Source of the DNA: Glebionis coronaria
Lineage: Eukaryota; Streptophyta; Magnoliopsida; Asterales; Asteraceae
DNA length: 64,000 nucleotides
Direction: 5' to 3'
Assembly: GCA_025667525.1 (NCBI GenBank)
Contig: CM046882.1
Coordinates: 503,076,792-503,140,791 of the forward strand
Made by a program: the position numbers and the translations under genes. Position 1 is the first letter of the stretch. Each line of letters opens with the position of its first letter. The notes beneath the pieces were generated by a model. The model searched no databases. It was not told the DNA's origin and saw only the letters and a program-made list of their open reading frames with translations. Positions 43,260 through 54,861 of the stretch are shown piece after piece.

Positions 43260-45762
43260 CCCATCTCTTTATCAGACTTTATAACCAAGTATCTAGCCAA
43301 TCCCTTCGTCAAGTGACCAACTAAGTTTTGTTGAGACCTCACAAACTCTATTGAAATCATCTCATCATGATTAACTTATGAATCATGTTATGTTTGACAC
43401 CTAAGTGTCTAGACTTACCATTGTACATTTAGCTATAAGCCTTAGCCAAAGTAGCTGCACTATCACAACGGATAGATATGGATGCCATAGGTTTGACACT
43501 TTGACCCACAATGGAATCACGTTTCTCAACCATTCAACCTCTTTACGAGCAGCTGCTAGAGCCACAAACTCTGACTCTATTGCTCAACTAGTAATGCAAG
43601 TTTACTTCTTGGATGCCCAAGAAATTACACCACAAACAAGAAGGAATACCCAACCACTGGTGGATGAATTATCCCTAGTATTGCTGATCCAACTTGCATC
43701 AGTGTAACCTTCCAACACTAAAGGATATCTAGTATATGACAAACAATAATCCATTGTTCCTTTCAAATACTTCAGTACCCTCTGAATTGCTTGTCAATGC
43801 TGAGTACTAGGATTACTAGTGTACCTACTCAGTTTACCCACAGGCCACAACAAATTCAATGTCAGACCTAGTACTAGTAATGGCATACATCAAGCAACCA
43901 ATCACCCTAGAATACTCAAGCTGAGAGACAGCCTGGCCATTGTTAGGCATTATTTTCTCACTTGTATCCATAGGTGTATCTACTAGAGTACAATCAAAGT
44001 GATTGAATTTCTTTAGGACCTTTTCAATATAATGAGACTGAGAAATTACAATACCATCACTTTCATGTTTAATCTTTATGCCAAGGATAACATTAGCCTC
44101 CCTCATGTCTTTCAGATAGAACCTTTACGACAAAAATTCTTTTGTCAGGTAAACTTGAACTTGGTTAGTAACAAAGATTAACATGTCATCAACATATAGA
44201 CAAATGATAACTCCTTTACCAGATTCATCAAATTTGCTATATATACATTTGTTAGCTTGGTTAAGTAAATAACCATTAGACAAAACCACTTCATCAAATT
44301 TTTGATGCCATTACTTAGGTGCCTACTTCAATCCACATAAGGACTTAATCAGTTTACACACCTTAGCTTCATGACCAGGCATGATGAAACCTTGAGGTTG
44401 GTTCATATAAACCTCCTCATCCAAGTCACCATTCAAGAATGTTGTATTCGCATCCATCTGATGAATGATCAGATTGTGAATTGATGCCAAGACAATCAAC
44501 ATTCTTATGGTACTGATACGTGCTACTGGAGCATAAGTATCAAAGTAGTCTATCCTTGACTTTTGTCTAAAGCCTTGAATGACTAGTCTTGCCTTGAATT
44601 TTTCAACAGTTCCATCTACCTTCATGTTCCTTTTGAAAATCTACTTGCAACCTGGTAGATTGCAACTTGGAGGTAGATCAACCAACACCCAAGTGTTGTT
44701 GCTCATGATGGAATCCATCTCATCATTTATTGCTTCTTTCCAGAAGGCAACATCCTGGGACCTCATTGCTTCATCAAATGTTTTGGGATCATCCTCAACA
44801 TTAAAGCAATAGGAGTATTCATCAGAGACCTCATCCCTTCTCTCTTCAACTAAGTATAATTGAAACGCAAGCACAAAATTACTTGGATTCCTACGCATTG
44901 TGCTTCTTCTAAGCTCCGGATCAAGTTGCTGAACCACAACCTCATCAATGACCCTTTCAGGTTCCACTGAAGCACCAATGTCCTCAGTTCCAGTAGGAGC
45001 CCTAAGGCTTGGTCTGGGGACTGATGAGAATATAATCTCATCAAAGTTAGCATCCTTTGATTCAATGGTTGAGTTTATTGAAACGGAATCATTAGGTTCA
45101 CTAAAATAGAACTAATAAGCCTTGAAATGCTCAGCATATCCAACAAAGATGCATTCAATGCCTCTTTCACCCAAGGTTTTCACCTTTGGATCAGGGAGTC
45201 TTACAACAACCCTACAACCCCAAACCTTGAGATAGTTTAAGTTTAGTTTCCTTTTAGTCCAGAGTTCATAAGGGATAATCTTGTTCCTTTTGTTAGGAAC
45301 CCTATTTAATAAATAGCAAGTTGTTAACATAACTTCACCCCAAAACCCTTGACTTAGCCCTAAATAGGACAACATGGAGTTAACCATTTCCTTCAGTACT
45401 CTATTCTTCCTTTCTGATATACCATTTTGTTGTGAAGTATATGGGCAGTTGTTTCATGAATTATTCCAACAGAATGAAAATACATAGCATTCATGTACTC
45501 ACCATCCCTATCCGTCTTAATCTTTTGACTTGGACTCCTTGTTGTAATTCAACTTCAGTTTTAAATACTTAAGATTTATCTAATGCTTCATCCTTAGTAT
45601 GAAACAAATAGACATAACAAAACCTTGAAGCATCATCAATAAATGTTGCCAAGTATTTCTTATTCCCTAATGAGGGAGTGACATGCAATTAGCTCCAAAA
45701 CTGAAGTTTCACATTTTACATCTTGACATGGTTTCTTAGCAATTTTTTCAGTATGCAAGTGA
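43260..45762 (-). pseudogene. copia pol remnant: integrase, RT and RNase H
   Basis: Minus strand, 5' to 3': decayed integrase core from 45762, then MVNSMLSYLGLSQGFWGEVM and YLKVWGCRVVVRLPDPKVKT (45387-45112). A linker and RT follow with AINDEMDSIMSNNTWVLVDL, KARLVIQGFRQK, DTYAPVARISTIRML and LNGDLDEEVYMNQPQGF. The active site YVDDM lies at 44184-44198. Later blocks are VILGIKIKHESDGIVISQSH and IGCLMYAITSTRSDI. RNase H shows ESEFVALAAARKEVEWLRN near 43560. The frame is broken at many points, including just before the YVDD region. Copia order (integrase before RT) is clear. Confidence 0.88.
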
Positions 45763-46038
45763 TGAGACTGCAATTATACATAGTCTCATCGTCCAAATTC
45801 GGCTTAAAATGTACAAAGATGTCATAAAATACCATAAAATATGCTTGTGTTTGTTCATTGTGTATTTTAGGTACGGATAAGATGAATGCAACAAAAGATT
45901 AAAAGAAACAAGCAAAAACAAACACGGGAAACGAAGCCGCACAAAGAACCAGACCTGAACAATGAATTTCCAAAGAAATCCTTGAAGTTTGAAGATTTGT
46001 CAAGAATGGTCCCTCAAATTTTGAAGACTTGTCATTTT
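45763..46038 (+). mobile_element. Left end of an unidentified LTR-like element, split by the copia insertion
   Basis: Begins TGATGAGACTGCAATTATAC followed by an inverted atagtctcatc, and abuts the broken integrase at 45762. It runs to the start of the copia LTR at 46039 and presumably resumes at 60817. TGATGAGACT looks like an LTR start, but no partner LTR was found, so this is tentative. Confidence 0.4.
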
Positions 46039-46880
46039 TGAATGTTTATGGACTTATATTTAATAGTCGTGTGATAGGATCGAACTCGAGATTACGGTAT
46101 TGCACTCAATACGTAAAGAGTTAATTTAATTAATAAATATATTTATTGTATATATTAATTTCTTTAATAAATATATATATATTTATGTATTTATTAAATT
46201 AAACCGAGACATAACTTTAATGATCATTTAATAATTAAGGGTTAAGTATTAACTAACGTTAAATAAATATATAGTAAGTAAGATAATAGAAAGAAGGATG
46301 GAAGATTCCGGAACACCCCTAAGGGGTGTTTTGGTCGGTCGGTTATGGAGGAAAATGAAGGGGGGGGGGAAACTTTCCTTTTATTTGTTTTTGGTTATAA
46401 GTTTAGGCTTATATAAACAAACCTTCTCCTCATAATTCAAGACACACAAATCTCTCCCATCTCCTCTCTCTTTGGTCGATCGCAAGACAACCCACTCAAA
46501 GGGTTTTGGTTGGTTTTCTTGTTTGATCAATTTTACTTATTATCTAGTCCTAGCCCCTCTCTAGGGTTGTTGGGTAGATTTATTACAAGCGTTGTAGCTC
46601 GGTTTACACGTGCTATAATCACGGTTATCTCGTTGTATTACGTATGTACAAGATCGTAATATAGTCTTACTTTAGACTATATCTTAGTGATATATAGTAT
46701 AAACCCGAATTGATGATTCGTTCTTCGTCTTGTGGATTTGCTTTAGCGTAAAGGTATGTAACCCTAATTCGATTAATTATAATTGTGTTATTATTATGAT
46801 CATGTTAAATCGCTTCCGCTATGTGTGCTTTGATCTCGTTTAGGGTTTTATATAATTGTTATGATGTTAATAAATCTTCA
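46039..46880 (+). repeat. 5' LTR of the copia element
   Basis: Starts TGAATGTTTATGGACTTATA and ends AATAAATCTTCA, followed by the PBS. Matches 59991-60816. Contains ggcttatataaacaaacctt (TATA region, near 46410) and the long AT-rich block at 46100-46200. Confidence 0.85.
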
Positions 46881-46881
46881 G

Positions 46882-46895
46882 TGGCATCGAGAGCC
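46882..46895 (+). other. Primer-binding site of the copia element
   Basis: tggcatcgagagcc, close to the TGGTATCAGAGC site used by copia elements that prime on initiator methionine tRNA. It lies 1 nt after the LTR. Confidence 0.6.
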
Positions 46896-48387
46896 GTTTT
46901 AACATGTTATAATTATCGAAAATCTAAAGTTTTTTAAATAATAATTATTTTGAGTTAAAACTACATGTTTTTTAGGTTTTCTTAAAATTAGGGTTTTGTT
47001 TTTTAAAAAATTAGGTTTTTGGCCGTTTTTTTTATAAAAAAAATTGTTTTGAAACCCTAAATTATATGTGGGATAATTTTAGATTAAATTGCATGATTAA
47101 TTATTATTTCATGTATGGTTACGATCCGTAGAGATTTAATTGTTAAGATTTGTGGCAGAATCCATGATAACGTGCATGTTTTAATAGATCGTAAAATTAT
47201 ATGTTTATATGATTTTATGTGCTACGTGATTATTTGATTCAATAAATATAGAATTAGGGAAGACTTTTATATGAATATAAAAAACCTAGATTTGATGATT
47301 ATTGAATAAATCGTATGCATGTGGCTATTTGATTTATTATTGCACATATAAATTGTTATTATGTGTTTATGATTTAGTGTTTTTTTCTTGTTTATATTAA
47401 AATTATCGAATTGTTGTAAACAATAGTTTTTTTAAAGAAATAATATGGATCAAATCATATTAAATAAAGATTTGTTAGAGATCTAAATTACATAATATTA
47501 CGTTGATTGGTGAATTGCAATAATAATCTAACGGCCTACTCCTTTTGACAAACTATAAAGTGGGTATAACGCACCGCTGGTCATGTACCCGGTTAAGGAA
47601 GGAGGTGTTATGCCATTAGTCACTGACCAAATTCCCGGTTCGCCTGTGCGTCAAATTGAAATTACCTAAGATTATTAATTGAATTATACCTTAAGGGTGA
47701 TTTACCATAAATTCACATCTGAAACACAATGAATAAGGGTATTGCTTTGTGCGTAGCCAAGTTCTAGCAAAAGTACGTTGTGAATAGTTGTGGGTAAAAT
47801 TCTTTAATTGGTTTAACCAATACCTCAACATAATTTATGTAGAAATTTAATCTCGTGAAAAATTTTACTAAATTTTTTATTAAACTTATTCTATGGAGTT
47901 GTATGCATGCTTCTCCATACATTGATTTTGACATCAAAATTTATACCCTTAAAATTTCAGTTGAATGTTCCTAATTGACGAACACTTGAAATTACTACGT
48001 CATTCAATGAGATTTTTTAGATGTTGTGAGGAGAGAAAACTTTCATAGAATGAGAATTCATATGATGGTTATACGTTACTCAGATTAGACGACTTAATTA
48101 AGTTACTCAATGAGATCTGGAAACTTAAGGCATTTGCGTTTTTACGTTTACGTTTTATTTTTCGTCGTAGAATTTAGCGTAACTCGTCATCTACTTTTAA
48201 ACCTTTCTCTCTCATAAACGAACTAATACAAGTACGTAATATTATTTTTGGCAATAAACACGAACAACTCCCTTGAGGAACGAACTCACTTGTCGATCTT
48301 TACGGTTTTACTAAATCGTATCGATTAATAATTTTCCATTTATTGTTGCACCGCTCACTAAGAATTGTCTTGAGAGCAGCGGGTAGT
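46896..48387 (+). other. Long 5' leader of the copia element
   Basis: 1.5 kb without coding sequence between PBS and gag. AT-rich. Its last ~250 bp (48136 on) recur at 63728-64000. Confidence 0.7.
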
Positions 48388-48984
48388 ATGGATATCTTGA
48401 CTACTCCTTATCCAGAGGATCTTGCTGAAGGAGCATCTGATGCGCGAAGGCTTGAACACGCTGCTTATGTTAAGAAGCACTCTGAGGTGGCTTGCTTAAT
48501 GCTAGGTAAAATGGCTCCTCCACTTCAACAGAAGTATGAGCTATTTTCACCAAAGCGAATGCTTGATGAGCTCAATGCTATGTTCGAAAATCCGAAAGTT
48601 GTGGAGATCTACGACTTAGTAGATGCTTTGCATAGCTGCAAGCAAGCTCCTGGAAAGTCTGTTAGTGCCCATTACTTGGAGATGAGGGGTTATATGGAAC
48701 AGCTCATTGCACCAGGACAAACCTATGATCATAATATGGCTATCAACTTGATCAATATCTCCCTTAACAAGGACTTTAATTATTTTGTTCGAAACTATAA
48801 TATGCATTGCACGGGGAAGACAGTTAATGATTTGCATGCAATGCTCATTGACTATGAAAAGGGGTTGAAAAACAAGGCATCTACTCCTACGCCTCCTGTA
48901 CTAACCATACAAAAGGGTAGAGTGAGTAAGACAAAACCGCAAGCGAACAATAAGAAAGGCAAAGGAAAGAGTGATAAGGGCTAA
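48388..48984 (+). CDS. copia Gag protein (UBN2-type)
   Basis: 198 residues from ATG at 48388: MDILTTPYPEDLAEGASDAR, then HAAYVKKHSEVACLMLGKMA, LDELNAMFENPKVVEIYDLV, SVSAHYLEMRGYMEQL and INISLNKDFNYFVRNYNMH. It ends in a Lys-rich tail (NNKKGKGKSDKG) and a stop. This is the gag polyprotein family of plant copia elements. The zinc knuckle, normally next, is downstream of the stop and partly lost (49057 on). An alternative start upstream is TTG and is not used. Confidence 0.82.
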   Translation: MDILTTPYPEDLAEGASDARRLEHAAYVKKHSEVACLMLGKMAPPLQQKYELFSPKRMLDELNAMFENPKVVEIYDLVDALHSCKQAPGKSVSAHYLEMRGYMEQLIAPGQTYDHNMAINLINISLNKDFNYFVRNYNMHCTGKTVNDLHAMLIDYEKGLKNKASTPTPPVLTIQKGRVSKTKPQANNKKGKGKSDKG

Positions 48985-49056
48985 TAAGCTGCGACTTATT
49001 CAAAACCTAAGTAGAACTTTGTCAAGAAGAATAGATCTCAGAAGGATGATACTATT

Positions 49057-49395
49057 CACCATTGCAAGGCAAGTTGTCACTGGAAGAGGAATTGCCCTCT
49101 TTACATCGAAGAGTTGCGAGAAATAAAGAAGAAGTCTGAGCAGAGCGCTATAGCTTCAGGTACTTTATTTATGATTGAATTGTTCTATTTAGCATACAAA
49201 TTAAATTCCTGGGTATATGATACGGGATGCGGTATTAACATTTATAATACGCTGCAGGGATTTAATCTGGAAAGGAAGCTATCCTATGGGGAACAATTTC
49301 TGCAAGTGGGTAATGGCGCACAAGAAGCAGTTGAAGCTATAGGAACATTTAATTTATTTTTACCTTCAGGTTTAATACTGATTTTAAATGATTGA
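49057..49395 (+). pseudogene. Zinc-knuckle remnant and protease start of the copia polyprotein
   Basis: Reads HHCKASCHWKRNCPLYIEEL, a CCHC knuckle missing residues between its first cysteines. The protease region follows with LNSWVYDTGCGINIYNTLQG, where DTG is the catalytic triad. The frame ends at 49395 in an insertion- or deletion-damaged stretch. Confidence 0.75.
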
Positions 49396-49610
49396 CATTA
49401 TGCACCTACAATTGTTAGGGGTGTTATTTTCTTTTCTTATTTGTTGAATAATGGATTCATTTACACGATTGATAATAATGAATTTCTGTTTGGAAAGATG
49501 CTATTTTCTATTTTAATGCAATTTCTGTGAATAGTGTGTTTGAAATAGACATGCATGATAATAAATCCAAGAATAATAAATCTGTCTTTAGCATGAATAA
49601 GAAGAGATAG

Positions 49611-50414
49611 TTTGACAATAACTCTTCTTATCTTTGGCATTATAGACTTTCCCATTTTAGGAAGACTCGTATACAAAAGCTTCAACGTGAAGGACTTTTG
49701 GAAAATATCAATGATGAGTCATTTGATAGATGTGAGTCTTGTATCTCTAGAAAGATGACCAAGAAACCTTTTAATAGCAATATTGAAAGAGCTACTGATC
49801 TACTTGGATTAATACATACTGATGTGTGTGGACCACTTAGACATGTGTCAAGGAAAAGTGCTAGTTACTTCTTAACATTTACGGATGATTATAGACGTTA
49901 TGGTTATGTTTATTTACTTAAGCATAAACATGAGGTATTTGAAACATTCAAAGTGTTTGAAGTAGAAGTAGAACTGCAACTGGGAAAGAAGATTAAAGCT
50001 TTTCGTTCTGATAGAGGTGGTGAATATTTAAGTCAAGAGTTCATAGATTATCTAAGTGAGAATAGAATTGTTCAGCATCTTACTTCTCCCTATACTCCAA
50101 AACAAAATGGTTCATTCGAAAGGAGAAATCGTACATTATGGGATATGGTGCGATCTATGTTTAATCTTACAACTTTACCTTTATCCTTTTGGGATTATGC
50201 TTTAGAATCTGTTGTTCACATTTTAAATATGGCTCGCACAAAGAAGGTCGATAAGACACCATATGAACTATGGCATGGCAAGAAGCAATATTTGTCTTAT
50301 TTAAAGGTCTGGGGTTGCGAGGCGTATGTGAAACGTGACTCGGGTGACAAACTCCAACAACGATCTGTGAAATGTATCTTTATAGGATACCCTAAGGAAA
50401 CTATGGGTTACTAA
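49611..50414 (+). pseudogene. copia pre-integrase and integrase domain
   Basis: Starts after a stop with YLWHYRLSHFRKTRIQKLQ and DRCESCISRK, giving the HHCC zinc site. The core follows with GLIHTDVCGPLRHVSRKSA (first Asp), FRSDRGGEYLSQEFIDYL (second Asp) and SPYTPKQNGSFERRNRTLWD (Glu). It continues to YLSYLKVWGCEAYVKR and ends at a TAA after GYPKETMGY. All catalytic residues are present. The frame differs from gag and RT, so the polyprotein is broken. Confidence 0.85.
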
Positions 50415-50559
50415 TTTTATTATCCATCTGAGAACAAAGTGATTGTTGCTAGGTATATAGACTTCCTTGAAAGTGATCTTGTAAATCAAGAATTCAGTGG
50501 GAGAAATTATGATCTTGAAGAAAGTTATATAGATACATTACCTTCTGAACACTAGCGAA

Positions 50560-51234
50560 GTGATTCCTGTAAGACAAGAAAGTTTGGCCGTTCCACCGGA
50601 ATTAGTTCCTCTGCATAGATCCGCAAGGATTAAAAACACAAATAGCAATATATGTCTTAACATAGAGGATGATGATGAAGTAGGGGATCTTGGTGAACCT
50701 GCAAATTATAAATCCGCCATACTTGATCCTGAGAAGGATAAGTGGATGGTTGCTATGGATGAGGAAATGAAATCCATAAAAGTTAATGATGTTTGGATTC
50801 TTGTAGATCCACCACCAAATGCTAAAGTAGTGAGACATAAGTGGATATACAAGAATAAAACCGAGATGGACGGAAAAGTACAATCCTATAAAGCTCGTTT
50901 AGTAGCTAAAGGTTTTACTCAAACTTTTGGCGTAGACTACAAGGAGACATTTACTCCTATAGCAGACTTAAGAGCTATTAGGATTCTAATAGCTATAGAA
51001 ACATACTATGACTATGAGATATGGCAAATGGATGTTAAAATTGCCTTCTTGAACGGTCGCTTAGATGAAGACATCTATATGCAACAACCAGAAGGGTATG
51101 TTGATCCTGAGAATCCAAGACACGTATGCAAACTTCAAAGATCCAATTATGGTTTGAAGCAAACATCACGTCAATGGAATAAACGATTTGATGAAGAAAT
51201 CAAAAATTTTGGATTTATTCAAAATCGTGATGGG
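50560..51234 (+). pseudogene. copia reverse transcriptase, N-terminal part
   Basis: Blocks LHRSARIKNTNSNICLNIED, WMVAMDEEMKSIKVNDVWIL, VRHKWIYKNKTEMDGKVQSY, KARLVAKGFTQTFGVDYKET, WQMDVKIAFLNGRLDEDIYM and YGLKQTSRQWNKRFDEEIKN. It is cut at 51234 by the nested gypsy insertion. The remainder continues at 58353 in a compatible frame once a single TSD is counted. Confidence 0.88.
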
Positions 51235-52860
51235 TGATAGGTGTGAAAACACCCATCCTTTTTACCACTTAATTACAATAAATATCGAGCCAAAACGTGT
51301 ATTTTATGTCATTTATGTCGAAATTATGCGTGGTTTGTGTTTTTGTTGTGATTTAGGACGAAAAGGTGAAAAGTGGAAAAAACACGGGATTTTACGGGCT
51401 TTTATCGAAGAAAAAGACGAAAAACGAAGTCGAAAGATCAAGAGTGCAAAAAGAACGGAAGTCCAAGACCAATTCTGAAGATTTATCGAAGAAAAAGTCA
51501 AAAGACGGAAGTTTACTTAAAAGCCGAAGAACTCAAGTCTAATTTATTGAAGATTATAAGACGAGTTCGAAGAAATCCCAAGACAAAGTCCAAGTATTAA
51601 GAAGATTAACAAAAGATTAAGAAGATCAAGGACCTAAGCTTGCAAATAAGAGAAAGAAGGAGAAGCTTCCACCTTAAGCTTTCCCCTCCTATAAATAGTT
51701 TAGGATCTCATTTTGTAAAAAGGTGTTGGTGGCTTGACAAGCCTCTCTTCCACCATTTTCATTTTCATGTTCTTTAATTTTATGCACCTTAATTTCATGT
51801 TACGCACCTTTAATTTCCTTTTAATTCCAAGTAAGTTTCCATTTAATTGTTGTTAATCTTTACTTATTGTTAATCTCCTTCTACCTTTCTTGTTTGATTT
51901 GTTCTTCATTTTCTTTGTTCATGTTCTTGAGTTTTATGGTTTTGATCAAGTGGGTTTTGATTAATTTTGTTATGTTTGTTAATTTTGTTGATTTGTTTTG
52001 ATTGATTATTGTTAGTTGATGCTTTGTGATTGTTTTGGTTTAATCTTTTGGTTTGTTTGGATTAGATTTGATCGAATTCGTTTATTATTCTTCATACCCT
52101 GTTTTTACTGTATCTTGCCAGATTTTCCGTATGAACTGCCTTCTTAGCCTTCTATTCGGAACATTTCATTATTCCGAATAGAGTCTTCTATTCGGAACAT
52201 TTCATTATTCCGAATAGAGTCTCCTATTCGGAATATTTGATTATTCCGAATAGAGTCTCCTATTCGGAATGTTTGAGTTATTCCGAGTAGCTTCAATTTT
52301 TCCGCATAGTGTTGTCTTAAAATTTATTCCGCATAAGTGTTCTTTTAAACATTCCGCATAGGACATTTTCTCCTTTATTCCGCATGGTCTTAAATATTCA
52401 GCATAGAGTAATTTTTCCGCATAGTGTTTTTTCCGAGTAGAGCGTTTTCCATATTTATTCCGCATAGCATGCACATTTTATTCCTTATTCGGAATATTTA
52501 TTTTATTCCGAATAGAGTTTTTAGTTTTCAGTTTTAAAATTTATTTTCCCGCCTTTTTCCTTACTTGCACTTTTACTTGCTTTCCTTTTATTTTAAGTTT
52601 TAATTTGTGTCATTTACTTTTATTACCTTTAAATGTTCGTCATTTATTTCCCGTTAAGTTTTAATCTTTCATTGTTTCTTCTTATCGTCTTTACTTTATT
52701 TTTAATTTGTTTCAAGTTTTTATCTTTTCATTAGTTTTAAACAACGACCATTCCCTTTTATTTCACCAAGAACAACTAATCTCACACAATTAACCCGAGA
52801 TCAATTCGAAGAGATACCGAGAAAACGAACTTTTTCAATTAGCAAAATCTCTTATATTAA
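51235..52860 (+). repeat. 5' LTR of the nested gypsy element
   Basis: Begins TGATAGGTGTGAAAACACCC and ends TCTCTTATATTA. TATA box TATAAATA at 51690-51697. The hairpin/CGGAAT array (52152-52512) lies downstream of the TATA box, in the transcribed part. Confidence 0.92.
52152..52512. repeat. Four tandem hairpins and CGGAAT/ATTCCG array in the 5' LTR
   Basis: CTATTCGGAA and TTCCGAATAG pair around 10-nt loops to form hairpins at 52152-52181, 52188-52217, 52224-52253 and 52260-52289, a strict 36-bp period. In the third the stem extends to 12 bp. They are followed by about ten single motifs in one direction (ATTCCGCATA, TTCCGAGTAG variants) and a final inverted pair near 52485-52512. Copy at 57638-57998. 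Confidence 0.9.
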
Positions 52861-52863
52861 AAT

Positions 52864-52878
52864 GGCGCCGCTGCCGGC
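52864..52878 (+). other. Primer-binding site of the nested gypsy element
   Basis: TGGCGCCGCTGCCGG, 3 nt after the LTR. Same as the PBS at 39364-39378. Confidence 0.78.
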
Positions 52879-53064
52879 TCTTTTCGTGAAGATCGAAGGT
52901 TTTTTGTGAGTGACGCGTTGGCTTTTGGGATCCGTTCACTTGTGAACGTTATTTTTCGTTTCAAAAGTTTTCAAAAATCCAAAAACATTTGAAAAATCAT
53001 AAAAAGCATTTCTTTTTCAAAGTTTTGCACCAAAAATATTCTTCTTGCTTATCTATCTTTCTTT

Positions 53065-54861
53065 ATGGATTTTTATGTCCATTGCGTCGGGTGTGGGAGA
53101 CAATTATACGGGAACGACTCTTGTCAATGGTGTACATGTGAGCGGTGCGGCAACGATATCGACAACACACATTTCGGATTTTGTCCTTTGTGCAACTCGA
53201 CTAATTCGTCCTTTTTGAACCCACCTCCTGTTCCCACGTGCAGCTATTGTGGAAGCGATTCTCATTGGCATATTTCGTGCCCGGTTCCATACCCGTATGA
53301 TCACGGGCAAGAACCGGGGTACAATTATGACTATGATAATAGCTATCCACAAGACGCACCCAGTCTTTCTCCTCAACCGTTCTGCAACAACTGTGGGGGT
53401 CCTCATGATACCTATTATTGTCAACCAACGAATTATTATGAGCAAAATCCGTGTCCTTAGTTTTCTTCACCAATGGATTATTATGAACCTAACCCGGTTT
53501 CTAATTCTTCTCAACCGATGAACTACTATGAGCCACAACCATGCTATAATTCAGGTTTTCAACACTTTGAGCCCCCACATCACACCCTCAATCATCAATC
53601 CTCTCAGCAAACTAGTCTTGATCAACAACTCACTTCTTTGAATGGCATTCTAGAAAGTCTAGCTCAACTCCGAGCTGACTTGCATCAGGAAAGGCAACCG
53701 TTGCTTGATGTGGACGAAACCTTGAAAACCACCGACACCTTTCTGAGTCAATTTAGTCGTTTTCCCTTCTTTTCTACACCAAAATGTTTAATTAAAGCGT
53801 GGGATAGAATTGGTGAAATTGAACATACTCGGGGCGATGAACAACAAAAGTTGCTGCATGAGCTTCTTAAAGATGTGGAGGTTATCAAGCAAGAGTTAGC
53901 AGACTACGTCACTCCTAACTGGACTCGTCCCATCTATTATGATGATGATGACGACGATTATGTCTACACTTTCAACCAATCTTCTGAAGTTGCTGCTCCT
54001 ACTGTCGATGTTCCTACTGCATCTAAGGATCTAGATTCGTTGAATGAGCTTAGTGATGTTGATCTCGACAAAGTATTGGATGATGAGGTTTGTGACTTAC
54101 CTGCTATGGAGCCTGAGGACGACATTGCTCTTATGGAAGAGTTCGATCCTAGTGATGACGATTCTTCTCTCTGCTATGAGAATTTCACTTTTGAAATTTC
54201 TCAATCTCCACCGGGAGATGCGGGTGATGACGATTTATTCTCTTCGGCCTACGAGAGGTTCACCGATGAACTTGATCTTATGGATGAGGTGGAAGACGTG
54301 CTTCTTCGCGATAGATTACGGAAATTTCATCTTCTTATTGCTCAAATCGAAGAGTTGACTTCTCCTTCTCTTTCCAAGTCTTTACCTCCATCTATTCCTC
54401 CCGTTGAAGATAATGACCCATTGCTGGAAGAAATCGATATCCACTCCATCCCTCCAGGTATTGATAATTCTGACACGGAGGGGGACATTATTTTTGATAA
54501 TTTGCTGCAGGAAAGTATTGACCCAAGTCCCCCTCCCGAGCACCTTTCATCCACTCCGTTAGAAACCATCACGGAGGATGAGTGCTTTGACCCGGGAGGT
54601 GATATTGATTATGCTATCATTGATGACATCACGGCTTTGCCGAATGCTCAGCCTCCATTGTCTTTGGGGGATGACAATGTGCTTACTATACCCAACCCAC
54701 CTCCCGTGGATCTTGATTTCACATACTTTACGTATGTTGAAAAGACCTTCCTCCCATTCAAGACTTATCCCCCCGCCTCTCCTTTATTGATGTCAACCGG
54801 GAACGAGGACAAGGTCTTTGATCCCGGTATCACATTCGAGGCTTCCCCATGGACCATTTAA
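53065..54861 (+). pseudogene. Zinc-ribbon/zinc-knuckle protein with acidic tail, one amber codon
   Basis: One frame of 598 codons with a single TAG (53458-53460) after residue 131. The N-terminus has paired cysteines CVGC (7-10), CQWCTCERC (20-28) and CPLC (40-43), like zinc ribbons. A perfect CCHC knuckle follows, CSYCGSDSHWHISC (59-72), then a second, CNNCGGPHDTYYC (107-119). The second recalls the CGGPH-type knuckle of Athila-like Gag. Repeated DYYEPNP/NYYEPQP units flank the amber codon. A leucine/glutamine-rich possible coiled coil comes next (LTSLNGILESLAQLRADLHQ). The rest is a ~350-residue acidic Asp/Glu/Ser-rich tail ending in ECFDPGGDIDYA and DKVFDPGITFEASPWTI. No capsid, protease or polymerase. 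A role as RNA-binding nucleocapsid-like protein is inference. The amber may inactivate it, be read through, or leave a 131-residue zinc protein. Confidence 0.8.

Larger units (their letters stand above)
42092..45762 (-). mobile_element. Truncated Ty1/copia element with 3' LTR
   Basis: Minus-strand copia element with its 3' LTR (42092-42719), RNase H, RT and part of integrase. It stops abruptly at about 45762 inside the integrase core, where a TGATGAGACT sequence begins. gag, protease and the 5' LTR are missing from the window at this end. Multiple stops show decay. Confidence 0.8.

Noticed and set aside
43405..43707. 100-codon plus-strand frame
   Set aside because: It is the antisense shadow of the copia RNase H, which reads ESEFVALAAARKEVEWLRN on the minus strand.
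52152..52289. Interpretation of the hairpin array as heat-shock elements
   Set aside because: Heat-shock elements need TTC and GAA blocks spaced by 2 bp; the core here is TTCCGAA with one base between, so the match is poor.
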